A stretch of 64,000 nucleotides of DNA from Siderastrea radians (GCA_964017195.1 OZ024896.1:32386307-32450306); one strand, 5' to 3'. Shown: positions 23,901 through 34,990, counted from the first letter of the stretch. The notes: generated from the sequence alone by a model not told the origin. Translations and numbers: made by a program.

Positions 23901-26638
23901 TCATCTTTCAGCCTGAGGCAGAAAACAGCCATCTCACTTCCACGCCAAACAAATATGGCAAATCACGGCTCAGGAAAATACCTTACGTCTACCTCTGCGA
24001 ACAGTCGTTTCACGCGAGAAAGACCAGATTAAAAAGGGTGACCCTTGTAAGGTTTTCGTGCTTTCTACTCTAACGTCAGTTCTTTTTCTGTGTTTTAGCA
24101 TCAGTGTCACAGTCAATGTCGCCATCCATGTCCCACTCTGCATCACAATCGATGTCACCATCAATGTCACAGTCTGCATCACCATCGGTGTCACAGTCAA
24201 TGTCAAAATCAGTATCACAGTCAATGACACCATCCTTGTCACACTCTGCATCACAATCGATGTCACACTCTCCGTTCCAGTCGATGTCATCATCAATGTC
24301 ACGGTCTCTACCACCATCGGTGTCACAGTCAAAGTCAAAATCAGTATCACAGTCAATGTCACCTTCCTTGTCACATTCGCCGTCACAATCAATGACACAC
24401 TCTCCGTCCCAGTCGATGTCATCATCAATATCACAATCTGTATGGCCATCGGGGTCAAAGTCTGCATCACCATCGGTGTCACAGTCAATGTTAAAATCAG
24501 TACCACAGTCAATGACACCATCCTTGTCACACTCTGCGTCACAATCAATGTCACACTCTGCGTCCCAGTCGATGTCATCATTACTGTCACAGTCTGCATC
24601 ACTGTCGGTGTCACAGTCAAGGTCAAAATCAGTATCACAGTCAATGTCACCATCCATGTCACGCTCTGCGTCACAATCGATGTCACACTCTGCGTCTCAG
24701 TCGATGTCATCATCAGTGTCACAGTCTGTATCACCATCGGTGTCACAGTCAACGTCAAAATCAGTATCACAGTCAATGTCACTATCCATGTCACGCTCTG
24801 CGTCACAATTGGTGTCATACTCTGCGTCCCACTTTTCGTCACAGTCGATGCCACACTCTGCGTCACCATCCATTGCACCGTCAATGTTACAGTCCCTCGG
24901 ACCTTCAATTTTACAGTCCATGGCACCATCGGCGACAAAGCCAACATCATTAGTTTCTTCTGCTGTAAAGCTGAGTGATGGGACAAGTGAAAAACAAGCC
25001 AGTGATGAAGGTGGTAAGTGTTTTGGTTTGATTTGAGAGGGGAGGTTTTATAGAGGGCTACATTTTGCAGTAGACGAACGAACCCTGAATGACCTCGCCT
25101 TTCTATCTCTCCTCGTATATATTTCCAAAAAATTTCAAATGTTAAAAAGAGGTTTCCAAGATGCTTAATCTATCGACCAAGCCATTTGTAAAATGTGCAT
25201 GCTCTCTTAAAGTGTTAACAAGGGTAAATTACAATTTACTTTGATGACAAGCTGACGATACCCACAGTAAAATATACGCCAGTGCCAATGCAAGACTTAT
25301 CCTGATATTATTGAAGGCTAAAATCAGGACGCGTATTTTGACGCTACACGTATTTACCTAAAAAGGTAAGACGGCATTTAGACGTAAATAAATTCTTAAT
25401 TCACACAAGACCAACACAACACCTACACGATCAGTTGCAACCATAATAATATTATTTTATCTAATTTGAAACCACATAAGTTTACGCTCATTCCTTGTCC
25501 ACAGGCATGCGGACCGCTCATTCTATGGGATCAAATGTTCATTTTGTGCTATTGTTTGGTTTTTACAAATGGCATTTTTTCCCTTGAATTTTGACTTACA
25601 GTAGTCGCTCGAGTTTTAGGGTGGAAGTGGAAGTATTTGCTTCTGGGTGGAGGGGTGGTTATAAAGACAATAGCCTTTTTCACAGTTGACTTTCCTCATT
25701 TGCATGTCAATCTTTTTGAACATGGACTTGAGGTACTTTCGGGCAATTTTGCAGTTTTTGCCCGAAACTGCCTCACACCCACGTTCAAATACATTGTAGT
25801 GCAAACGTGAAAAGTTAACTGCGAAAAGGCCTAGATGTTGAACTTTCAGTGAGGTGGGGTGTAATGCTGTCAAACATATTGTTTGGCTGAGACTATAATT
25901 AAAACTACTGCTCAAGGTGCTGATACTCATCGCGGCGACGTAATGTTGCCAAAAGAATTAGGAGACAAGTTGTACAACAAATGTTACTGCTGCAACGTAT
26001 CCCACAACGTTGCGAAAAAGTACAAGACCAAAATATTTACTTTTCCTGCAACTCCCAACGCATTTGTTTGCTGCGAGGACAGGGTGTGACACAAGTAATA
26101 TCGTCTGCAACTTTTCTCGCAAGTTCTTTGCGTTGCGTTGCGAGTTGCAGGAAAAAATTGCTTCGTATAACAGCGCCATTAGTCTTCCTACAGGTGTATC
26201 CAGGAAAGTGCAGGTCGCCAGGCGAAGATCATCTTTGTCTTGCGTTTTTTGTCATCGCAGGTCGCCAGGCGAAGATCATCCTTGTCTTGCTGTCCGTGGC
26301 CATTGGTTTGCTGTGTCTGGCTGTCATCATATCGGTAATAACCTGCTGTGCACTTAAGAGGTAAGCTTGTAAAACGCTAAAACGTTGGGAACATATATGC
26401 ATAGTAACTAACTATACCCCCTACCCCTTTAGGTAAATCATAGCAAACGCAAACTCGGACAACGCTGAGTTACAACAACAGCGCAAAGTATCTTCAGATG
26501 TTCGAAACACTACACAAAGATGGAATCACTCTATCAGTGTATTCTCTCTTCACTTTGCAGTTTATCATCAGTTTAATTTTCTTCTCATTGTGAATGTCAT
26601 GCTAATTAAAAATTTTCTGGTCTTTTAGGTTCCAGTGA
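17911..26638 (+). CDS. Ly6/uPAR-type, serine-repeat, single-pass membrane protein (copy A)
   Basis: Predicted exons are 17911-17965, 22232-22549, 24099-25013, 26261-26360 and 26629-26638; all joins are GT-AG and in phase, giving about 465 residues. Exon 1 is a hydrophobic signal peptide (MAVILMLVFLAGGV). Exon 2 is a 12-cysteine three-finger domain starting LTCFACYDY and ending FECCNHTGCN, the usual Ly6/uPAR closing motif. Exon 3 is about 305 residues with serine at nearly every second position, likely an extended, possibly O-glycosylated stalk. Exon 4 is one transmembrane helix (LVLLSVAIGLLCLAVIISVI). The tail is only CCALKRFQ. Domain and topology are clear from sequence; function (adhesion, recognition, matrix) is unknown. 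Gene B is its paralogue. Confidence 0.8.
20310..20352. repeat. (AAT)n followed by (GAT)n microsatellite
   Basis: A short AATAAT run passes directly into GATGATGAT. The homologous site in copy B (38929-39036) is longer, so the tract differs in length between paralogues. Confidence 0.9.
21178..21656. mobile_element. 479-bp Harbinger-type MITE, copy A only
   Basis: Ends are inverted (TGTAGCAGTCAAATTGAAGC left; TGTACCGATCAATTTGAAGC read from the right), followed by CCCCCCGGGCA-type blocks. It is flanked by TAA on both sides (21175-21177 and 21657-21659), and the matching site in copy B at about 39990 reads GATAACACAAG with a single TAA. That is direct evidence for insertion with a 3-bp TAA duplication, as for PIF/Harbinger non-autonomous elements. 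Confidence 0.85.
22232..22549 (+). other. Gene A exon 2: Ly6/uPAR three-finger domain
   Basis: A phase 1-1 exon of 106 codons. Twelve cysteines are present and all have counterparts in gene B. Three N-glycosylation sequons (NIS, NHT, NFT) are present. The end TTTPLG leads into the stalk. Confidence 0.85.
22550..24098 (+). other. Gene A intron 2
   Basis: Colinear with intron 2 of gene B but much shorter (1.5 versus 4.3 kb). It shows the empty site for the 2-kb Academ-like element (CTGAATTTCATAATT at about 23420) and for the tRNA-like cluster (TAGGATACTATT at about 22727). No gene. Confidence 0.75.
24099..25013 (+). other. Gene A exon 3: Ser-X repeat stalk
   Basis: 915 bp, phase 1-1, 305 codons. 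Serine alternates with Met, Gln, His, Ala, Pro, Val or Lys. A higher-order unit of about 132 bp (44 residues), marked by SKSVSQSM, recurs at about 24202, 24335, 24491, 24622 and 24755. The last about 40 residues are less regular. The opposite strand is also stop-free and would give Asp-rich frames, which are shadows. Confidence 0.85.
25014..26260 (+). other. Gene A intron 3
   Basis: Colinear with intron 3 of gene B, which is longer. A repeat with GAGGCAAC/GTTGCGAG-type inverted blocks lies at about 25915-26170. A 47-bp direct duplication at 26211-26260 duplicates the acceptor of exon 4. Confidence 0.65.
26261..26360 (+). other. Gene A exon 4: transmembrane helix
   Basis: 100 bp, phase 1-2: short basic start GRQAK, about 23 hydrophobic residues, then CCALKR. 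An upstream duplicate acceptor (exon start 26214) would change the frame and stop at 26336-26338. Confidence 0.85.
26629..26638 (+). other. Gene A exon 5: terminal coding exon
   Basis: The acceptor CTTTTAG is followed by GTTCCAGTGA, which completes RFQ and stops. Gene B uses the same acceptor but reads on for 11 more residues. Confidence 0.7.
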
Positions 26639-27540
26639 AGAAAGAACCTTTGAAAGCCAAAAAGCAGGTTGCAAGTGATAACTTGATTATTTGTGGGCCA
26701 AAGCTATAATGGTCAATAGTTATTATTCCTTTTATTATCTGTAGCTAGAGCGGTTTAAGATGCTTTACCTTCTGAATTAGACCTTATATTAGATGTTTTG
26801 CCTATGCGGACTTTGGACGTTTTTAACTTTTAAATACGCCAGCAAAAGCCATCAAACTTCCCGAGTTTTCCTGAAATTTTTATTCTGGGAAACAGCTCGG
26901 TACAGGACACGTCGTTATTCATGGAATTTTATGTTACCATGGCAATGGAGTTTCCTATTTTTTGATGAATAAATTAACTTCTTGGAGAAAATTTTATAGT
27001 TTCAGATCATTGAAGTGGTCCTTTGTGGTTCTGATTACTTTTTGGTCAATTTTTGTGGTTTTTCTAATTATAAAGTTGTGGGAAAAATCAGGAATTCAAA
27101 GATGGCGGATCCAAGATGGACGCCTTTTGAAAATGCCACCTTGTGTGATGTCATCAGCCCATGTATTGAGTAATATTTTCCAATTTCTGTGGCACTGTTT
27201 GTTAATGTTGTCCTATTTTTTTAACCAGTGGATGATTTTAAAAAATCCAGAGAGCTGTTCAGTTCTAACATCATTTTCATAGTTTTGCTAACTATGCTGT
27301 ACAAGAACGTTCTGGCTTAGTGGAAGGTTTACTATTCGGAAGGCTGTTGAGCGATACTGTTCTGTGCTACTGTTCATTGTGCTACACAAGGTAGTTTCTC
27401 CTTTAAGCCCTGTGTTATGATACCCGTTAAGCAGTACCTCTGTCATGTTGTTAATCACGGCTGTGGATAAAATGTCAAAGTGTAACTGTTCAATTATACT
27501 AAAAAGAACAAGTTGTGTATCGCCATACAGCTACGATTTT
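26639..27540. other. Intergenic region after gene A
   Basis: The first about 100 bases still match the 3' region of gene B and then homology stops. The rest is A/T-rich; a 106-codon + frame at 26962-27282 has no recognisable domain. An AATAAA-like signal (GATGAATAAA) lies at about 26962. Confidence 0.5.
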
Positions 27541-27552
27541 AATAAACTACAT

Positions 27553-27584
27553 AGGCCTTTCGACCTTAACGGTCCTCTTCAGTG
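27553..27584 (-). ncRNA. Hammerhead-like motif downstream of Penelope element
   Basis: On the - strand the order is CTGAAGA, a 4-bp stem (GACC/GGTC) with a short loop, then GAAA. This is the hammerhead core CUGAUGA...GAAA with one base change. It lies just 3' of the Penelope ORF on the same strand, where such elements are known to carry hammerheads. Activity is unknown; the substitution suggests decay. Confidence 0.4.
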
Positions 27585-27660
27585 TAGTAACATTTGAAAT
27601 GGCAACGACCAGTAACATGATATTACAGTACAGGTAGGGTGTGTCGAGATATTTTTAAAC

Positions 27661-28970
27661 TTAAGTAATGCCAGTGCGTAATGCACACGGATCAACCCTA
27701 TTAAGGCCATCAGGTTCACTAGTGCGCAACTTACTTATCCAAATGGACTCTAACTCATTTAACTTCTCAGGAGAAGAATGGCTTAATACTACAAACTTAC
27801 ATGTTTGGTTAAAAGTGGAATTATGGGAATCTAAATGAATTTTAAGGGCAGACTCCTTGCTGTTTCTATGCCCAGTTATGCGGTCACGCAACTTTTGGGT
27901 TGTGTTACCTACATATTGTTTTTTACAAAATATACATTCTGCCATATAAACTAAACATCTAGAAGTACATGAAGATTTGCAATTAATACGAAAAGCATTC
28001 CCTGTAGTGGTACTATTTACGGTGTTGATGGGATTAATTAAATTACAGGATAAACATCGCTTTACCCCACATGGAATTGTCCCTTTGCTCTCACCCAGAA
28101 TAGACAAAGAAATAGCCTTACGTTTGTACAAAAGGTCTCTTAAATTGGATGCCCTGCGTGTACAAATCATAACACGAGCTCCTAAATCCCTCCAAATGGG
28201 TGATTTGTCCAAGATCTTGGAGCCCTGTAGAACAAATTCCCTGGTTTGCTTAGCACCTGGACCATACGTAATAACCCAAGGTACTATGTTTTTGTTCTCT
28301 TGATTTCTCCTGTTATACGACAGAACCCGGGGTTTGGAGGCTATCTTGTTCAAAATACGTTTAACCGACCCTCTGTTGTAACCACTGATAATAAAAGCAT
28401 CAGCAAGCTCGTCTAATCTGAGCAAAAGCTTTTCATTGTTGGAGATGATACGTCTAAGGCGTATGCCTCGGGAATAAACCACACTGTTAAAAGTATGACC
28501 TGGATGGCACGACTCAGGTGACAAATATCTTCGCGCATCAGTGGGCTTGACAAACAAATCGGTAATGGGATTACCTAGTGGATCAAAACTTATGAGAATG
28601 TCTAGAAACTCTACTTCATTCCCAATTCTACTGGTAAATTCTATCCCATACTTTGGTTTAGTACAACCATTGAGCCATTGTACCCATTTGTGGAAGGGCT
28701 CAGTAGGACCAACCCATCTACCACCCAAATCATCAATAAAACGCATGATACCCTGGAAACCCCCGGGGATTGGCGTTGACATCATCCTCCTTGTTAAACA
28801 ATACGTTATTAAGAACGTATGTCATTGTAATGTTAGCAAGCAGCGGTGACAGCACCCCTCCCGTGGGAATGCCCTTCGTAGCCAAATACCAGTTACCCTT
28901 ATACATAAACTTGTTGTTACAAATAGTATGTTCAATGAATGCTATAGAGTAGTAGTTACCTATGGACTAC
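27661..28970 (-). pseudogene. Penelope-like element: reverse transcriptase end plus GIY-YIG nuclease
   Basis: The - strand encodes the C-terminal part of a Penelope-type retroelement protein. At 28970-28790 one frame has IAFIEHTI and TKGIPTGGVLSPLLANI (reverse-transcriptase motif B). A one-base slip in the CCCCGGGGG run near 28765 moves the rest to another frame, which continues as MRFIDDLGG (motif C) and runs 374 codons to a stop at 27661. It ends with a cysteine-rich linker (CGVKRCLSCN) and a GIY-YIG-type nuclease (CLVYMAECIFCKKQYVGNTT, then LRDRITGHRN). The 5' part of the reverse transcriptase is missing. Confidence 0.85.
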
Positions 28971-28989
28971 TCTTTATTTTCTTTATGCG

Positions 28990-29410
28990 GACAGTTTAGA
29001 CCTTATGTCTTTTTACTTCTAATACTCTGTGGAGGCAAAGGGTTACAAAGCAACCAATTTAAGCGGCGTATTTGATTACTCCAGTTTTGAAGAGTTTACA
29101 CTGGCTTCCGGTGAAAGAAAGAATTACTTTTAAAATTCTCCTGGTCAAGTACAAAATCCTCCATGGCTTTGCTCCAGCCTAGTTAAATGAGCTGCTACTT
29201 AACTACACGCCTCATCGTTTACTACGATCAAGTAGCTTAAACCTACTGTCCATTCCAAAGACTAAAACGGTTACCTATGGTGACAGATCCTTCTCAGTCA
29301 TTGCACCAAAGCTCTGGAATGATTTGCCCATTATAATCAAACAGTGTTCCACAGTTGACTCTTTTAAATCGACATTAAAAACTTTTCTTTTTAACAGTGT
29401 CTATAGTTAG
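28990..29410 (+). pseudogene. L2/CR1-type LINE, C-terminal end of the ORF
   Basis: Translation gives LKSLHWLPVKERITFKILLV, then KYKILHGFAPA, LLNYTPHRLLRSS, TVTYGDRSFSVIAPKLWND and SFKSTLKTFLFN before a stop at about 29408. This is the conserved tail of L2/CR1/Jockey-type LINE proteins in marine invertebrates. One in-frame stop (after FAPA) breaks it. It is followed by a 3' UTR and the TTA microsatellite, so this is a 5'-truncated insertion on the + strand. Confidence 0.8.
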
Positions 29411-29479
29411 ATTAGGTAAATACCTTATTGTAAAAAGCATTGAGACTTCCATGCGTTGTAAAATGCGTTTTTAAGCACC

Positions 29480-29481
<2 letters not shown>

Positions 29482-29531
<50 letters not shown>

Positions 29532-29534
29532 TAC

Positions 29535-29575
<41 letters not shown>
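29482..29575. repeat. (TTA)n microsatellite at a LINE 3' end
   Basis: About 30 TTA units with two interruptions. It directly follows the LINE 3' UTR, as in L2/CR1-type elements that end in short tandem repeats. The poly-Ile and poly-Leu frames here are artefacts. Confidence 0.92.
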
Positions 29576-29581
29576 TACAGC

Positions 29582-30384
29582 ACCATTTCAGAACGGCATT
29601 TATTTTATGCTCGCCAAGGTTTACATGCTGTGAATAGCTGCTTGAATTGGTGCCGCCTATGATCACGCTGGAAACAGGGTCTGGGCAACTGTTTGAGAAG
29701 CTTTGCCCCCCGCGTTTAGCTTCGAGTATGTTCAAACATAGTAGCTCTTCAGAGAACGTAGGAACCTCAATACTGAGAAAATATTATGTTTCAATCAATG
29801 AGTGATTTGGGGATTATTTCTCTACCCTTCTCCTTTCTTATTTGACATGCATATCCTTATAAAATGACCCGCCTAGATTAGATTAGCTACTTGCGGGTCA
29901 GCCCAATGTTTTGTTTATGATATAACAATAAAGTTGTTGTTGTTGTTTTTGAGGTTTTTAGTACAAGAAATGGCTGTACGAGCTTTCGTTCCGACCAAAA
30001 TAAATAGGAGGTAGTAACTGGTGGTTAATTAGGCGGGTATCCATTGTACGTCCATCTCAGTACCTAAAATAGAATTTCATATCAAATTGCACGTTACTAT
30101 TTGTTTGTTATTTCATTTAAGGTACAAAGCAGTGTCCCGTCCCCCTCCACTCTCCTTCCATCAGTGTTGCGCTCGCCCTAATTTTCGCGACGCCAAAACG
30201 GAAAATTGCCTCGAACGGGCGGAAAAACCTTCGGAAACGCTTGCTACGCAGGCTAATTTTCATCGAAAAATTCAAGTCTTATTTTACCATCTTCAGTTTA
30301 TAGAGTTAGAAAACATGTAAAATGCAGACTGTGTTGGAAATTTTTTGGAAGTAGATACGAAGTATAATGCACGTTTATTTTTGT
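29582..30384. other. Unassigned region with a retroposon-like tail
   Basis: No gene. At 29920-29950 AACAATAAAG is followed by a short (TTG)n run, as at a retroposed 3' end. A coding-like stretch at 30120-30320 has no domain I recognise. Confidence 0.4.
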
Positions 30385-30612
30385 GTATGTGGAGCGGCGG
30401 TGTAGGGGTTAGCACGTTGGACTTCAAATCTGAAGGTCGGTGGTTCGAGGCCCAGAACTTGACATCGTGTTGTTTCTTTAGACAAGAAGTTAACCCCACA
30501 TTGTCTCTCTCCATACAGCTGCAGGGGTATAAGTGGGTACTGACGACATACTTGTGCTGGGGGTAACCCTGCGATGGACTAGCATCCCATCCAGGGGTGG
30601 GGGGGGGGGAGT
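30385..30612 (+). mobile_element. tRNA-derived SINE with conserved LINE-type tail
   Basis: The head carries RNA polymerase III promoter boxes: GTAGGGGTTAGCACG (box A-like) and GGTGGTTCGAGGCCC (box B). The tail is CTGCGATGGACTAGCATCCC followed by ATCCAGGG, the conserved 3' module shared by many vertebrate and invertebrate SINEs with L2-type LINEs. It ends at a G-run. Target duplications were not identified. Confidence 0.75.
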
Positions 30613-30806
30613 AGAAATTCTCTTAGTTGCTTCATACTACAGAAACCAGGATAAGCTCCGGCTGTGTGGGCGTCTTTGGCTCGTATACGACTTTACCTTA
30701 TTTTTGTGTCGTATGGTGCTCAACGGTGAGGATATTCAAGTGGTTGTTCAATCAGGTGAACAACCAGAGACTTGTAACATCTACTGAAGATTCACAGTTC
30801 ACTTGA

Positions 30807-30960
30807 CACCGATGATGACTTCCGCTCAAGTTGTCGAAACGTCAATCATTGTCATCACAAACAGTCCTTTTCAGGACTACACTCTCCTGGACAATAATAC
30901 TTCACTGATTTAGGATATTGAATGGTCCCTAAAAAATTTCACAATTGCTCTCTAAATTTG
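30807..30960 (+). ncRNA. Hammerhead-like motif and retroelement end
   Basis: CCGATGATGACTTCCGCTCA followed by AGTTGTCGAAACGTC resembles the hammerhead core CUGAUGA...GAAAC with one change. The following 100 bases match a fragment at 9230-9310. I infer a non-coding end of a Penelope-type or related element. Confidence 0.35.
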
Positions 30961-31094
30961 GTTCAGTTCAACTCGAATTTCTCACGATGAGTGCTCATTT
31001 GCTCGCAACAATTTTTATTTTATTCTTTTCGTTTTTCACTGTTGAATGCGTGAGCCGAGTTATAGCAGGTGGGGGAAGTTGCACTCCCTTCACT

Positions 31095-31235
31095 TGCTCG
31101 CAAACTAACCCTTCAAGCCCCAATATCAGCATGCATATTCTCCTCCCCGTTCCCCGTATATTTCTTATGGTATTAGGCGGGAGAATTTGCTGAAACATCA
31201 AGACGTTTCATCTTTGGTGATCATTTCTTTAATTC
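31095..31235. repeat. Arm of an inverted-repeat family also at 53.8-54.3 kb
   Basis: CTTCAAGCCCCAATATCAGC followed by ATGCATATTCTCC and, further on, AAGACGTTTCATCTTTGGTGATCA matches one arm of the element at 53781-54342, and in reverse the stretch at 19480-19580. It is a solitary arm here. Confidence 0.6.
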
Positions 31236-32289
31236 TCATGACAAGAATGTTTGATCATGTAGTGCTGTTGTAAGGAGAAAATAGATGCTTGTCGCTATTG
31301 GGACTTAAATGGCTAATCCAATAATTCATTAATTTATTGTTTTTTAATTATAATTATTCCTAATTTACAAGCTTTGAAATGCTTAAAACCCCACGGGGAG
31401 ACTTTTTGGGTTTAAAATCCTGCACCTAAGAGCACCCAAGTAATACGAGCACTTAAGTAAAGTGCAAATTTAAGTAGCTAAGGATTTGAATGACGTCACA
31501 AAATCCACCGTTTGACAAAGTTTATTTTCATCGTCTAATTATCGAACTGAGAAACTACATTTTTAAAGTAAAAATTTCAACAAGAAAAAGGGCTTAAGAC
31601 TAAACAAAACACTCGAAGATGATAGCGAAAAGTAAAGACAAATACAATCGTAACAGGAAACTAGTATACAAAATGCTATAATTGTTGTAGGAAAGAATGT
31701 TACACTGAAAACAGACACTAAATGGCTTCGAAATGTCGTGAGCTACAACTGTTGTCGACTGCGCACTGAAGGGCCACAACTTGCTATATCCGGAGCATTG
31801 TTTAGATTACTTACAAATATACGATACAAACTCACTGCGCACTGAAGGGCCACAACTTGCTATATCCGGAGCATTGTTTAGATTACTTACAAATATACGA
31901 TACAAACTCAGTACAATATGAAAGACAAAGAGTTGTGGTGTCTGGTGTGGTGTCTACAGTTACAACCTGCACGAGAAATGCGAAACTATATAAACAGAGC
32001 CTCTAAAATTTTTGAACTAAGCCTAGGTGAAAAATGCGCCCGGATCACTGAGCAAACTTCTTTTTTTGCAGTCAAGAGTTGGCTCCTAGGAGCGCCTTTT
32101 CTCTTAGGTCCTTCTCATTTCACTTTTTGTTTGGCTAGAGATGTTCGTAAGGGCTGCACCCTCTCTCCATCGATCGCAGAGGCCTTTTTCACCCTCAAAA
32201 ATAGCAGCACGGGGACTGGAGGAGGCGAAAGACGCGAAACAATGTCTCATCCATGCTTTTACGCTTTAAGTGATGACATCATCTAAACA

Positions 32290-34990
32290 TAGGCACGCAA
32301 TGCGCGCAGAGCCAATGACGTTTTTTTTCACAATATAGGGAAATTTATCCTGACAACCTATGGGACTTTACACCCCCGTTAAGTCCCACCCTAACCCCTC
32401 AGCCCCCCCCCCGCCCCTCCACCACCACCAAAAAGATCTTGTGGTTATCCACTATAAAACCTGGTAATGATTCAGCAGCGTGACTACACGGAGTAAAAAA
32501 AACCGAAGAAAGCTCTTTGTTTCACGGTTCTTCAAAGAACACAGACAAAAACAAGTAAACTTAAACTTAAACTCACCGTCGAAAAATATTGCGTACATAA
32601 TTTAGGCAAAGATCAGTGTAAAGTTAACAATTTTACTTCAGAAATAAATGCAAGTTGCAGTTGAACCCTTTAATTTCTCACTTCTACCGGCGAATATCCA
32701 ATACTTTTCAGTGCTCATAAACGGTCAACTTTCTAAAGGGTGCCGTTTTGACGCTCTGCGTGATTTACGTGACACGCGACTCGCTTTAGTTTGTTTAATT
32801 TGTAAGGTTTCAGACGTTTCAGTCAACCACTTACGTTCTTAGTACATTGTATTGTCAAAACAGGAGTCTGCCATCAAACGGCGTTTCTTGTATCCACAAT
32901 ATTTTCGTTCGAAATCGGTTTGAACTAGCGTTTGTAAACACGACTGAAATAGTTTTGCAACTATATCTATTTCCCCTGTTAATTGAAGTTGCTTGCTTTG
33001 TAATCAAGTCGGCTATAATAATTTTCGTCTTTTTGCTTCACAAATCGGGCATATCCTAAAAGCTGGACTGGACCCTGGACTCTGGACTCTGGACTCTGGA
33101 CTCTGGACTTTTCCCTCTTAAAACTTTATCCCCCCCGAAAAAACCTCTATATCTCCCCCCAGAAAACTCCCCCCCCCAAAAAAATTCCCTCCCCAAATAA
33201 AAAATTCAACTAAATCGGATTTTTTCCCTAATAAACAAGTTAGAAGGGTGCAAGTTTTCAAACAAACAACTTTATTCCCCCCACCCACGTTACTAGTTCA
33301 ATGGTCATACTAAAGCTTGTTAATTGCCGCCGCTCAGAGGCTCTTTCCGCCCCCAGATAGGTTCTATTCACTGACACGTGCAAGGCCTTGCGTACTTTTA
33401 TCAACTAATCTGATAACAAGCTTTTGAAGTGCGGGCGCGGTGTCCGTGTTCTTTGTCTCATTAACAAAAGATTTTTTAAAAAAGCATAAGCGTAATTAAC
33501 TGTCCAAACAGAGACTTTGGTGTCTCAGTTGGCCAAGTTTAGGTGCTGTGATTTCAATTATTTATTAGCAAAAAAAAAAAAAGAAAAAAAGAGAGACCTT
33601 TTCTGCAAGTCCATATAAAATTTTTTGGGAAGGGGCAGTTTTTAGGGGGAGACATAACGGTCTTTTCGGGGAGGTGGATGAAGGGGAATAAAGTTGTTTG
33701 TTTGAAAACTCGCACACTTCTAACTTGTTTATTAGGAAAAAATCCGATTTAATTGAAGTTTTTATTTGGGGAGGGAATTCTTTTTTTGGGGGGGAGTTTT
33801 TTGGGGGGAGATATAGAGGTTTTTTCGGGGGGGATAAAGTTTTAAGAGGGAAAAGTCCAGAGTCCAGAGTCCAGAGTCCAGAGTCCAGGGTCCAGTCCAG
33901 CTTTTAGGATATGCCCACAAATCGACCAAAGTTTGTTTACATTTGTAACTTTCCCACGGTACAAAGTTATTTTTAGCTCACGTGTTTATTTTGAGTCTCA
34001 ACCTACAGCCGAATAAATTTCGTTTGCTTTGCCTTCGAACAGTACGAAAATGTTCAAATTCAGCTCGCTTTCCAGTAGATCCAACAGGTCTCTATTAGAA
34101 TGCTTTGTCACATATCTGTTGTTGTTAATCTTTCGGTACTGTTTCGGTCGGTTCAAGATTTTTTAAGTGTTGCGTTACATTCCTCATAAGGCTGAAATTA
34201 CAGCTGTCAACTATGCAAATTTGCTCAACATACGCTTTACACTTTGAGCTATGAATAACCCCGAAATAACGTTTAGTATCTTGTTAAGATTTTACTACAT
34301 CCATTCTCTAATTCCTGGATCACCACTGTGACTTGGATTTTAATACTAGTTTCATTCAAGTTTTTCAGTTTTAAGAATAGCTCGCAACAAGCCGCGCAAT
34401 TTCCGATTTAGTTTTAAATGGGTTCATGTTTTATAACACGCACTCAAAAATGACACTGCAAATTTTAGATTCGCTGTTACCGAGAGATAATCCCGAAAAA
34501 TGTTATGCTGTTTTACTCCAGTCTTTTCACTATCGTTATAAACTTGGGCTTTAAATATTGTTTCTTTCACTGTTAAAAAGGGATCGATGTAACGTTAATT
34601 TCCACGTTCTGTTCATACAACATCTCAAATTGGCAAGTCCGTCTTGTATTTGCTGCTGTGGAAATTTGTACTTCAGCTAAGTAAACACAGGACTACAACG
34701 CGAATACAATCCTGCCAGACCTCACGTACACAAAACATTCGAAGTAGATCCACACTTGCGAATGCAAAACACTTCAAAGCCCGGGGGTCTTACTCCCATA
34801 ACATTAGCTGTATGGGTTTGTGCCGCTGATAAGGTAAGAGTTTCAGTGTCCCGGTGCACACCCCCACCCATCGTCTCACAGAATATCCCCCCAGCCTCAC
34901 AAATCGTAAGACAAACACGACACTGTTCTCGTCCATCGTTGATTTTTAGGCTCTGACAGTAGCCATATGACGTCACTAACGTGACGTCAT
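32290..34990. other. Copy-B-only segment upstream of gene B
   Basis: Absent from copy A, where GACATCATCTAAAAAGGAAT is continuous at 16706. It contains a polyC stretch (32400), ordinary A/T-rich DNA, and the foldback element at 33048-33915. AGCCAATGACGT at 32310 and its inverse ACGTCATTGGCT at 34984 lie near the two boundaries, possibly as short terminal repeats. No gene recognised. Confidence 0.55.
33048..33915. mobile_element. 868-bp foldback element with heptamer repeats
   Basis: The first and last about 245 bases are inverted copies, from GGCATATCCTAAAAGCTGGA inward. Just inside each end is a short tandem heptamer (GGACTCT or its complement, four to five units), then C-rich or G-rich blocks. 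It is flanked by CACAAATCG at 33039-33047 and 33916-33924, a perfect 9-bp target duplication. The loop has no coding capacity. Nine-base duplications occur in Mutator-type and some Academ-type elements; class not settled. Confidence 0.88.

Larger units (their letters stand above)
15850..26700. repeat. Large duplicated block, copy A
   Basis: Corresponds to 31390-48880. Homology is visible in upstream sequence, all five exons and the introns, with indels from later insertions. Copy A has at least one private insertion (21178-21656); copy B has several, which makes it about 6.6 kb longer. Confidence 0.9.

Noticed and set aside
24076..24921. Asp-rich - strand frames (DCDTDxD) resembling acidic coral skeletal proteins
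   Set aside because: They are the exact antisense of the Ser-X exon of gene A, have no signal peptide and do not extend beyond the repeat.
27977..28849. Two + strand frames of about 100 codons
   Set aside because: Antisense of the Penelope-like ORF.
29412..29735. Poly-Ile/poly-Leu frames
   Set aside because: Translation of the (TTA)n microsatellite.
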